A stretch of DNA of 13,274 nucleotides from Bacteroidota bacterium (GTDB lineage: Bacteria; Bacteroidota; Bacteroidia; Chitinophagales; UBA2359), in assembly GCA_020629895.1 (NCBI GenBank), contig JAHDCM010000039.1, positions 1-13,274 of the forward strand, written 5' to 3'. Positions 1 through 6,492 of this stretch are shown here, piece by piece (positions within the stretch are counted from its first letter, which is position 1; every line of letters starts with the position of its first letter). Position numbers and translations under genes: made by a program. The notes beneath the pieces were generated by a model. The model did not search any database, had not been told where the DNA came from, and saw nothing but the letters and a program-made list of their open reading frames with translations.

Positions 1-48
1 CTACGCTTCTGTTTCGCCAAGCTACCGCTACTATCCCTCACGCGGTAA
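1..48 (-). repeat. Structured repeat element, copy 3 (5' part, cut by window edge)
   Basis: Read on the minus strand, positions 48 to 1 reproduce the 5' part of the element seen complete at 1478-1729 and 12935-13145. The 7-bp stem is TTACCGC (48-42) with GCGGTAG (28-22), and the 13-nt loop GTGAGGGATAGTA is identical in all three copies. It continues with CTTGG as in the others and then diverges. The rest lies outside the window. The single stem difference from copy 2's left arm (T for C at the first position) leaves a U-G pair in this orientation. It is probably a structured RNA or an RNA-like dispersed repeat. Confidence 0.8.
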
Positions 49-200
49 ACAATGAGTGAATGAGTGGTTGACTGAATGATTGAATGAATTAGGCTGCCGC
101 CAGCGTCATCGCTGGTGGTTATATTGACAAGTTTCAAAGGATTGAACCTCCATCGTTTTTTCATCGCACGTCGCACATCGCACAATTTTTCGTTCCATCC
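49..200. other. Intergenic stretch downstream of hflX with simple repeats and a hairpin
   Basis: No gene is visible here. Positions 50-90 are degenerate GAATGAGT/GATTGAAT-type short repeats, related to those at 5228-5256 and 13155-13274. A GC-rich hairpin follows: arm CCGCCAGCG (97-105), loop TCAT, arm CGCTGGTGG (110-118), with one G-U pair when read on the plus strand. Neither side carries a clear T-tract, so it is not a classical intrinsic terminator, although it could mark the 3' end of the hflX transcript. Positions 163-183 hold three heptamers of the form NTCGCAC. Confidence 0.5.
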
Positions 201-1469
201 TTAAAAGAAAGCTGTCTTATATGGATAACGTATCGCATACTGTCGCTGCACCGCCTCTAACAATACCGAACGAAAATGCATAAAATTCTCCTTCTCAATA
301 GCCGAAATAAACACACAATTATCTTTCGTACGAGTACGCCACTTTTGCTGCAACTCAGCCATAATCTCGGTCTTCGTTTCAGGCTTTAAAAACTCATCAA
401 AATACTCCTCCCGATAAAGATCAATCTTGTTAAACACCACAATGACAGGTTTGCCGCCCGCACCAATTTCCTGTAACGTTTTACCCACCACATTCATCTG
501 CTCTTCAAACTGAGGATGCGCCATATCCACGACATGTAATAACACATCGGCCTCGCGTACCTCATCTAAAGTAGATTTAAAACTTTCGATAAGGCGGTGA
601 GGAAGTTTACGAATAAACCCTACTGTATCTGACAATAAGAAAGGGGTACGTTCAATCACCACCTTTCGCACAGTCGTATCAAGTGTTGCAAACAACTTAT
701 CTTCAGCAAATACCTCTGATTTACTAAGCAGATTCATTAAGGTAGATTTACCCACATTGGTATAACCCACCAATGCCACCCGAATCATCTCTCCTCGGCG
801 TTTACGCATGGTTGCATTTTGTCGATCAATCTTAGCCAACTTATCCTTCAATAAAGAGATTTTTTGGTTCACAATTCGACGATCCGTTTCAATTTCCTGC
901 TCCCCAGGTCCACGCATCCCAATTCCCCCTTTTTGTCGCTCTAAGTGCGTCCATAAACCACGTAGTCGCGGTAGTAAGTATTGCATTTGTGCCAGCTCTA
1001 CCTGTGCCTTTGCTTGGGCAGTTTGGGCGCGTCCTGCAAAAATATCAAGAATCAAAAAGCTACGGTCTATCACCTTACATTTCAATTCTTTCTCAATGTT
1101 AAATTGTTGAGTTGGGCTGAGGTCATCATCAAAAATAACGAGGTCAATTTCTTTTACCTCTACATATTCTCTAATTTCCTCTAGCTTTCCCTTTCCAACA
1201 AAACTATGCTTATTAGGATGTGGCAGTCGTTGTGTAAACCGCTTCAGTACCTCTGCTCCTGCGGTTTCTGCCAAAAATGCCAATTCATCCATGTATTCAG
1301 CCAAACGTTCTTCTGTTTGATCTCTATAAATTAAGCCCACCAAAATAGCTTTCTCGGGGGCTAATTGCTGTGGATTTTTATTTCCTAATTTTACAAAATC
1401 TTTCAAATGTATTGGTTTTAAATGTTTGAGAAAACATCCATTAAAGATAGTATAAAAATCACAAATCAT
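201..1469 (-). CDS. hflX: GTPase HflX, ribosome-associated
   Basis: HflX is a GTP-binding protein of the Obg/HflX superfamily that binds the 50S subunit and splits stalled or hibernating ribosomes. With the ATG at 1467-1469 the product has 422 residues, close to the usual family size. The N-terminal HflX domain covers about 41-200, with the glycine-rich segment GGIGMRGPGE at 181-190. The G domain follows with G1 GYTNVGKST (235-243), G3 DTVGF (281-285) and G4 NKID (347-350). The frame stays open upstream to a TTG at 1637, but those 56 codons are the reverse complement of a repeat element and look unlike any HflX N-terminus, so I reject them. A TTG at 1404-1406 (401 residues) is an alternative start. 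No strong Shine-Dalgarno site is visible, as is common in Bacteroidota. The gene appears to stand alone, without the hfq/hflKC neighbours known from Proteobacteria. Confidence 0.96.
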   Translation of the reverse strand: MICDFYTIFNGCFLKHLKPIHLKDFVKLGNKNPQQLAPEKAILVGLIYRDQTEERLAEYMDELAFLAETAGAEVLKRFTQRLPHPNKHSFVGKGKLEEIREYVEVKEIDLVIFDDDLSPTQQFNIEKELKCKVIDRSFLILDIFAGRAQTAQAKAQVELAQMQYLLPRLRGLWTHLERQKGGIGMRGPGEQEIETDRRIVNQKISLLKDKLAKIDRQNATMRKRRGEMIRVALVGYTNVGKSTLMNLLSKSEVFAEDKLFATLDTTVRKVVIERTPFLLSDTVGFIRKLPHRLIESFKSTLDEVREADVLLHVVDMAHPQFEEQMNVVGKTLQEIGAGGKPVIVVFNKIDLYREEYFDEFLKPETKTEIMAELQQKWRTRTKDNCVFISAIEKENFMHFRSVLLEAVQRQYAIRYPYKTAFF

Positions 1470-1477
1470 TCCATCGT

Positions 1478-1729
1478 CTATCGCGTGAGGGATAGTAGCG
1501 GTAGCTTGGTGCAGTAGAAAGCAAATGAAGCCCGCTGAAGGGTGGCTGAGCGACGAAGCGAAGACACACTGAAGCGAAAGGCTGAATTGTTTTTCTACCA
1601 ACCAACTACAAGCGGATAGCCCGACCTTTTTTGCCAATCAACCTGTTAGGTTTGAAAGGTCTACCGAACCTTTCGAATACTGCCATGCTTCAACCTGACA
1701 GGTTTCGATTGGTAAAAAAGGACACGCCC
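1478..1729 (+). repeat. Structured repeat element, copy 1 (putative non-coding RNA)
   Basis: This is a complete copy on the plus strand, between the divergent-reading side of hflX and the end of hemA. The 5' hairpin is CTATCGC (1478-1484), loop GTGAGGGATAGTA, GCGGTAG (1498-1504). A middle part at 1544-1567 shares GGCTGA, CGAAG and GAAGACAC blocks with copy 2. The block 1602-1632, containing GGATAGCCCGACC, differs from copy 2 at one base. A long hairpin follows: 1625-1639 pairs with 1707-1721, then 1640-1652 with 1692-1704, with an inner hairpin GAAAGGT/ACCTTTC (1654-1660 with 1668-1674). The element closes with CACGC at 1723-1727, which could alternatively pair with GCGTG at 1483-1487. All non-Watson-Crick pairs in these stems are G-U when read on the plus strand, which favours a plus-strand RNA. 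Confidence 0.8.
1640..1705. repeat. Palindromic AACCTGNYAGGTTT repeat pair inside copy 1
   Basis: Two near-identical self-complementary 14-mers, AACCTGTTAGGTTT (1640-1653) and AACCTGACAGGTTT (1692-1705), flank an inner hairpin at 1654-1674. Each can fold on itself, and the two can also pair with each other with one U-G pair. Neither is present in copy 2. They look like a separate palindromic unit inserted into, or grown within, the terminal hairpin of the element. Confidence 0.55.
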
Positions 1730-1938
1730 AAAAAATGATAATATCAATAATGGAAAATTAAAAAAGGTACATCAATTTTTTGATGTAAGAAGTGGTTTTT
1801 AACCAGGAAGGAAGTGTAATGAAAACTTCATGATCGTCTATATTTTATAATGGCGTTAAAGTTGGAAGGATTGCCATTATTTTAGGTTGATTAATACAAA
1901 GGGAAAAACTCTAATGATGCCTCATTAGTTCCCCTATC
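1730..1938. other. Intergenic stretch between repeat copy 1 and hemA
   Basis: No coding potential is seen here. It contains an AT-rich palindrome ACATCAA-TTTT-TTGATGT at 1769-1786. Read on the minus strand this is followed within three bases by a run of six T, so it could act as a weak terminator for leftward transcription from hemA. The better terminator candidate, next to hemA, is listed separately. Confidence 0.4.
1901..1930 (-). terminator. Probable intrinsic terminator of hemA
   Basis: On the minus strand, about 10 bases after the hemA stop, a stem CTAATGA / TCATTAG (1928-1922 with 1917-1911) with a 4-nt loop is followed by AGTTTTTCCC. The stem is AT-rich and the T run is only five long, so termination may be partial. 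Confidence 0.45.
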
Positions 1939-3201
1939 TTATTTTTTTTCTTCTTTTTCTCGATTTAGTTCCTCTTCAACCACTTCACGAGCCACCATCA
2001 TCGGAATACTGATGTATTTTTTCTCCATATAGGACACTACTCGCTCTAACAATTCTTTGGAGGTCGGATCAAGTGATTGTATTTCTTTCTTAAACACACC
2101 ATTCAAGGCACGATCACTAACCCCTTTTACTTTACTAGGAATGGTTGCTAATGCGCGCTCGACTCTACGTTGTCGCACATTTTGCCGAAACTCTTCGATA
2201 CGTTCTCCTACAATTTCGCTGGCTGCCTCCACTTCATTCATACGTCGGGCGAGGTTCTCTTCTGCCAATCGGCGCAAAGACTCTATTTCGACATAGTGTA
2301 CCTCATTATTCTGCACCACTTTCGGATGAACATCGCCTGGCACTCCCAAATCGACAATAATTTTTGTTTGTGTATCCTTACCTATTATCTGTTGATATAC
2401 CTCATCTGTAATGGTAGGTCGATCGGCACGCGTACAGCAAATTAACACATCGAAAGGTTGTTGGTACTCGCTTAGTTGATCAAGTGTATAAGCTTTGCCA
2501 TTTACTTGTGAGGCGAGGTAAGTCGCTTTTTTAAGGCTTCGATTAAAAATAGTAAAATTGGAGTAGCCTTTATTACCTAGTAACTTAATAACTAGCGCAT
2601 TGGTTTGTCCTGCACCTATTACTAGGAATTTGGCATCTTTAGGCGGTTCGTGTTGTAACATTTGAAGCACTGCAAGTGATACCACAGATACATTATTTTC
2701 ACCAATTTTAGTGCGGGTGTACACTTCTTTTGCAGTTGGGATAGCCATTTTCATAATCAGGCGAATCTGGTCGCCCGATAATTTTTCTTGCTGACAAAAC
2801 TCATACGCTTCTCGAATTTGTCGCAAAATTTCTCGTTCACCAACGACTAGCGAATCAAGCGATGCAGCCACTTCGAATAAGTGGCGTACACAGTCAACCC
2901 CATTATAACGAGCAATAACATCTTGTACACCTCCCAGACAATGGATAGGAATACCAGGATGTAATCGGCTAAATAAATCTAATACAAAGTTTTCGGTACT
3001 CGGTTCTTCTCGAATAAAGAAAAAAGTAAGTCGATTGCAGGTAGCCATATACAATAACTCCTCCATCTGAAAGTGTTCCTTGATTTGGTGTAGGCGTGTT
3101 GCCAATGCCTTCGGATCACTGTTTACAGTCGGAATGTATTGCCCAATATGATTAATATTGGCTGTTTTATGTGTTATGGTTAATAGTCGAAAGTTCTTCA
3201 C
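1939..3201 (-). CDS. hemA: Glutamyl-tRNA reductase
   Basis: HemA reduces glutamyl-tRNA(Glu) to glutamate-1-semialdehyde with NADPH, the first committed step of the C5 pathway to haem and other tetrapyrroles, in the cytoplasm. I prefer a GTG start at 3199-3201, which gives 420 residues beginning VKNFRLLTITHKTA and matches the family N-terminus. The longer frame to a TTG at 3276 adds 25 residues of unlikely sequence, and that TTG sits inside a possible -7 promoter box (TAATTTTG, 3281-3274). The catalytic cysteine lies in MATCNR (Cys55). The substrate-binding segment with VVGERE follows, then a Rossmann NADPH-binding motif VIGAGQTN and a C-terminal helical dimerisation domain. No hemB, hemC, hemD or hemL lies nearby, although hemA is often clustered with such genes elsewhere. 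The product call is secure; the exact start is less so. Confidence 0.95.
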   Translation of the reverse strand: MKNFRLLTITHKTANINHIGQYIPTVNSDPKALATRLHQIKEHFQMEELLYMATCNRLTFFFIREEPSTENFVLDLFSRLHPGIPIHCLGGVQDVIARYNGVDCVRHLFEVAASLDSLVVGEREILRQIREAYEFCQQEKLSGDQIRLIMKMAIPTAKEVYTRTKIGENNVSVVSLAVLQMLQHEPPKDAKFLVIGAGQTNALVIKLLGNKGYSNFTIFNRSLKKATYLASQVNGKAYTLDQLSEYQQPFDVLICCTRADRPTITDEVYQQIIGKDTQTKIIVDLGVPGDVHPKVVQNNEVHYVEIESLRRLAEENLARRMNEVEAASEIVGERIEEFRQNVRQRRVERALATIPSKVKGVSDRALNGVFKKEIQSLDPTSKELLERVVSYMEKKYISIPMMVAREVVEEELNREKEEKK

Positions 3202-3768
3202 CCGTTCTTGCTTCTTTGCTATGAATCTGCATAAATGATGACTGGATGCAAATATAGGTTGCCTATAAGGTTGCAAAATTACAAAATCTACTATTAAAAA
3301 CGTATTTTAATTTCTTTTGTTGGGATATTTAGTAAAGATGAAAAAAATAAAATAACAAACTTGTCCCATTTAGCTCTGTTTCTAAAATCAAATTTAGCTA
3401 TCATTTTTAGTCTCTAATTCTATTTGCAACAACATTTAGCTATCATTTTTTTGATATATAGATATGCTCCTTTAACTTTCGTTATTTTTTTATATCGAAT
3501 ATCGCATAACACTTCTTCAATCAGCAACACATACACACAATTCGCTATCTATAATAATCGAAAAATAGGCAAATTAACTACTGAATATACTTTTTTCTGT
3601 TTTTTGTCATTATTAGTATTGTTATCTTATTGTAGTTTGAATAACTTATTTTTATCATTATCTTCTATTACACATAACTTATAACTGTTGTATAAGATTT
3701 CTTATAAAGAATAAATAAGTAAGTGCTGTTTTGAAGCCGATTTAATAAGAAGAAAAGTGGAAATTATT
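3202..3768. promoter_or_regulatory. Divergent AT-rich promoter region between hemA and the amidase lipoprotein gene
   Basis: These 567 bases separate two divergent genes and must hold both promoters. A TAATTTTG on the minus strand (3281-3274) fits the Bacteroidota -7 consensus TAnnTTTG for hemA, though no good -33 TTTG is seen at the right distance. On the plus strand, TTTG (3636-3639) lies 19 bases before TATCTTCT (3659-3666), a weak match for the amidase gene. A small inverted repeat TATAAG/CTTATA lies at 3691-3706. An open frame of about 86 codons at 3424-3684 is low-complexity, has only a TTG start, and is not accepted as a gene. Confidence 0.4.
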
Positions 3769-5229
3769 ATGAAAACCTCTAGAATCCATATCATTCTCTT
3801 TATGTTGATTGCGACCTTGTTGCTTAGTTCATGCACGAACCGCAAGAAGAGTCGTAAAGTACGTAAAAAAAGCTATCCTACGATGCCATCTCGTAAAGGG
3901 AAGAAAAAAAAGACCTATGTACCTCCTAAAACCTCGCCTACCAAAAAAACGAAGGGACAAACTCGTTCAGGTGGAGGCTCTACAACTTACAAACCACCAA
4001 ACTCTAGACCTGGTAGTTCAACAGGTGGTACACGAGTGCCTAGTTCTGGAGGTAGTTCCCAAACAAACAAATCAGGAAGTGGCACGAATGTAAAGCCAGG
4101 AGTTCCTGGTGGTTATAAACCGCCTAGTACTCCTAGTACTCCTTCTACCCCTACTTTCCCACCAGACCCAAAGCCTGATCCTAATCCTCCTAGTAATGAG
4201 GGACCTATCGTTGTAGTGCCACCTCCAACAAATAAACCTGGAGGCAATAGTGGTACTCCTACAACACCACCTCCGACGAAACCGCCTACAACGAAACCGC
4301 CTACATCACCACCACCTACTACACCACCGCCTTATACACCACCGTCACCACCACCTTATACACCACCACAACCGCTTCCACCTAGTACGCCTACCGTACA
4401 GAATAAGAGTGATTTATTACCTTCTATTGAGTGGGATTTTAGATATGGTAGTCATAAAACTGCTGGCCGTCTTTTTACACTTGATCCCTTTTCTTTGCCT
4501 GTACCTGGTGAGCGTGGTCTTACCTTAAATGCGGTAACTTGTGTACCTGCTAATGGTTATAGAGGCTATTATGAGCGAGAGCGTGTTTCTAAAAAACGAA
4601 TTGTACTTCACTTTACAGCAGGAAACATTAAGAGTGATATAAATGTGTTAACTAAACAAAAAGATGGCTATGCTAAATGGCGTTTGTCAGTACCTTTTGT
4701 CATTGCAAGAGATGGGACTATCTACCAGTTATTTGGGTCGGGTTACTGGTCTTATCATTTGGGAACTGGTGCTGTTGGAGGTAATGACCAATCGAGTAAA
4801 GAAAGCATTGGTATTGAATTGTCAAACTATGGCCCATTAATTCGAGATGGCAATAATTTGTTGACGGTATATTCTAAACCAAGTCGTCCAGATGTGTATT
4901 GCACCATTAATGAGACGCATAAATATACGAAATTACCTACCCCACATAATGGCTACCAGTATTTCGCTACCTACACAGATGCACAGTATGAAAGTCTAAT
5001 TGTGTTATTGCGTTATTTAACCACTAAATATAATATTCCGCGTAAGTTTTTACCAGAACGAAAGCGTTATAATGCAAATTACGAAACAGCTATGTTTAAA
5101 GGAATTAACTCACATTTGAATTATCGAAAAACAGGTAAGTGGGATATTGGTCCTGCTTTTCAGTGGAATCGGGTCATTAATGGTGTGACCAGTTCGAGAT
5201 ATATACGAGGCGGTAGTGGTGGAGGCTGA
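3769..5229 (+). CDS. Lipoprotein with Pro/Thr-rich linker and C-terminal N-acetylmuramoyl-L-alanine amidase domain
   Basis: This is a 486-residue predicted peptidoglycan hydrolase. The ATG at 3769 is preceded by an AAGAAGAAAAGTGG tract and starts a typical lipoprotein signal. A hydrophobic core ends in the lipobox LLSSC, with lipidation expected at Cys22. A very basic segment follows (about 24-65), then a Gly/Ser/Thr-rich and strongly Pro/Thr-rich linker (about 66-208) with PPT and PPYTPP repeats. The amidase_2/PGRP-like domain covers about 275-470. Its likely zinc ligands are His281 (VLHFTAG), His449 (NSHLNY) and Asp459 (GKWDIGP), with Lys457 near the catalytic site. The family cleaves the bond between MurNAc and L-Ala. 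The lipid anchor and long linker suggest an envelope-tethered enzyme reaching the cell wall; inner versus outer membrane cannot be told. It is not a known amiA/B/C type (amidase_3), so no symbol is given. Its transcript ends at a strong terminator just downstream. Confidence 0.9.
   Translation: MKTSRIHIILFMLIATLLLSSCTNRKKSRKVRKKSYPTMPSRKGKKKKTYVPPKTSPTKKTKGQTRSGGGSTTYKPPNSRPGSSTGGTRVPSSGGSSQTNKSGSGTNVKPGVPGGYKPPSTPSTPSTPTFPPDPKPDPNPPSNEGPIVVVPPPTNKPGGNSGTPTTPPPTKPPTTKPPTSPPPTTPPPYTPPSPPPYTPPQPLPPSTPTVQNKSDLLPSIEWDFRYGSHKTAGRLFTLDPFSLPVPGERGLTLNAVTCVPANGYRGYYERERVSKKRIVLHFTAGNIKSDINVLTKQKDGYAKWRLSVPFVIARDGTIYQLFGSGYWSYHLGTGAVGGNDQSSKESIGIELSNYGPLIRDGNNLLTVYSKPSRPDVYCTINETHKYTKLPTPHNGYQYFATYTDAQYESLIVLLRYLTTKYNIPRKFLPERKRYNANYETAMFKGINSHLNYRKTGKWDIGPAFQWNRVINGVTSSRYIRGGSGGG
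4120..4390 (+). repeat. Low-complexity Pro/Thr codon repeats in the linker of the amidase gene
   Basis: This in-frame stretch encodes short repeats such as STPSTPSTP, TKPPTTKPPT and PPYTPPSPPPYTPP. At DNA level there are near-perfect tandem copies, for example two ACGAAACCGCCTACA units in a row (4275-4304). Such tracts can change length by slippage without breaking the frame when units are multiples of three. Confidence 0.7.
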
Positions 5230-5256
5230 TTGAGGGATTGAAGGATTGAGGGATTG
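5228..5256. repeat. Octamer tandem repeat GATTGAGG/GATTGAAG
   Basis: Three 8-bp units (GATTGAGG, GATTGAAG, GATTGAGG) and a partial fourth begin inside the stop codon of the amidase gene and run into the left arm of the terminator. The same GATTGA-based simple repeat appears near 50-90, once near 7027 and in the array at the right end of the window. Confidence 0.6.
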
Positions 5257-5293
5257 TAAAAAGCTAACTACTTTTTACAATCCCATTTTTTTT
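5250..5293 (+). terminator. Strong intrinsic terminator after the amidase gene
   Basis: A perfect 14-bp stem (5250-5263 with 5271-5284) has a 7-nt loop CTAACTA and is followed by A and eight T (5286-5293). It is well placed for the plus-strand lipoprotein transcript. The last T residues overlap the stop codon (5292-5294) of the converging M20 gene. On the minus strand the stem is followed by TCAATCCC with no T run, so it may end leftward transcription poorly. Confidence 0.85.
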
Positions 5294-6482
5294 AGTTGCT
5301 TTCTAGCTCTTTGATGGCAAGCCAAGCCATGAGTCCTGCTCCAATTTTGAGCGACTCCTCTTCAATATCGAAAGTGGGTGTATGTACAGATGAGGTAATA
5401 CCTCTTGCTTCGTTAGCAACTCCTAATCGGTAGAAGCAACCGCGTGCTTTTTGTGAAAAATAAGCAAAATCTTCAGCGGTCATTCGCATTGGTAAATCTA
5501 GTACATTTTCTTTTCCTAAATACTCTTCTGCGCCTGTTCGGCAACGCTGGGTAAGTGGCTCATCATTAATTAGAAAAGGATAGCCTACTAAAATTTTAAC
5601 CTCCGCACTTCCTCCCATGCTTTCTGCCACATTATTAACAATCTGGCGAATACGTTCATGTGTTTTAAATCGCCATTCTTCGTTCATCATACGGAAAGTA
5701 CCTTGAATTTCCACTTTATTGGGAATAACATTGGGTGCGCCACCAATAGAGTTGATCTTTCCAAAGGTGAGTACTGCTGGTACCGTAGGGTCGATAAAGC
5801 GGCTTACGATTTGCTGTAAACTGACCAGTACTTGTGCGCTGATCAGAATGGGGTCAATACAATTTTGAGGTACTGCACCGTGTCCGCCTTTTCCATAAAT
5901 ATTAATATAAATTTCATCACAAGAGGCCATCATCAAACCACCTCTAAAACCTACTGTACCTGCGGGTATGAGTGGATGTACATGCTGTCCAATAATACTA
6001 GCAGGTGTTGGATTTTCTAGTACTCCTTCTTTGATCATAATAGAAGCTCCACCTGGATGTCGCTCTTCTCCTGGTTGAAAAATCAGTTTGATTGTCCCTT
6101 CAAGGTCTTCTCTTACTTGATGTAAAATATTAGCTGCCCCTAATAAACTTGCCGTATGCGCATCATGTCCGCAGGCGTGCATCACCCCTTCATTTTGTGA
6201 TTTATAAGGTACGTCGTTTTCCTCTAAGATCGGCAAGGCATCCATATCGGCTCGTAAAGCAATAGACCGACTATCAGGGTTTTTACCTTTGATAAAACCT
6301 ACAACTCCTGTATCTGCTACTCCATTTTGGAAAGGGATACCATATTCGGTTAGTTTTTTCTGGACAAAGGCAGAGGTTTCATACTCATTGAATGACAATT
6401 CTGGATGAGTATGCAAATGTCTACGAATGGCGATTACTTCTGGGTGAAGTTGTTCGGCGAGTTGTTTTATTTTGTCAATCAT
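5292..6482 (-). CDS. M20 family metallo-amidohydrolase (N-acyl-amino-acid / aminoacylase-like)
   Basis: This 396-residue protein belongs to the M20D/HipO-AbgB branch of zinc-dependent amidohydrolases, which remove acyl or aryl groups from N-acylated amino acids or small peptides. Visible motifs are LRADMDALP (77-85), the metal-binding MHACGHDAH (101-109, with Cys104 and His106), the catalytic Glu pair in FQPGEE (135-140), GQHVHP (165-170, His167), a central dimerisation-type lid domain around GAPNVIPNKVEIQGTFR, and a last ligand His367 in SSVHTPTF. No signal peptide is seen, so it should act in the cytoplasm. The ATG at 6480-6482 lies 10 bases after the stop of the SPOR-protein gene, so the two are very probably co-transcribed. 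The substrate cannot be read from sequence; hippurate, N-acetyl amino acids and N-acetyl-diaminopimelate are all known in this branch. Confidence 0.92.
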   Translation of the reverse strand: MIDKIKQLAEQLHPEVIAIRRHLHTHPELSFNEYETSAFVQKKLTEYGIPFQNGVADTGVVGFIKGKNPDSRSIALRADMDALPILEENDVPYKSQNEGVMHACGHDAHTASLLGAANILHQVREDLEGTIKLIFQPGEERHPGGASIMIKEGVLENPTPASIIGQHVHPLIPAGTVGFRGGLMMASCDEIYINIYGKGGHGAVPQNCIDPILISAQVLVSLQQIVSRFIDPTVPAVLTFGKINSIGGAPNVIPNKVEIQGTFRMMNEEWRFKTHERIRQIVNNVAESMGGSAEVKILVGYPFLINDEPLTQRCRTGAEEYLGKENVLDLPMRMTAEDFAYFSQKARGCFYRLGVANEARGITSSVHTPTFDIEEESLKIGAGLMAWLAIKELESN

Positions 6483-6492
6483 TTTTACAATA

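Noticed and set aside
97..118. Intrinsic terminator of hflX at the GC-rich hairpin
   Set aside because: The stem is strong, but no T-tract follows on the minus strand, so it is reported only as a hairpin.
1470..1637. 56-codon N-terminal extension of hflX from a TTG start
   Set aside because: It is the reverse complement of a repeat element, does not resemble HflX N-termini, and starts with TTG.
1478..1729. Insertion sequence or MITE
   Set aside because: No transposase, no long terminal inverted repeats (only GCGTG/CACGC) and no clear target-site duplication; the conservation pattern fits a structured RNA better.
3424..3684. 86-codon open frame between hemA and the amidase gene
   Set aside because: It starts with TTG, is very AT-rich and hydrophobic without clear signal or domain, and lies in a divergent promoter region.
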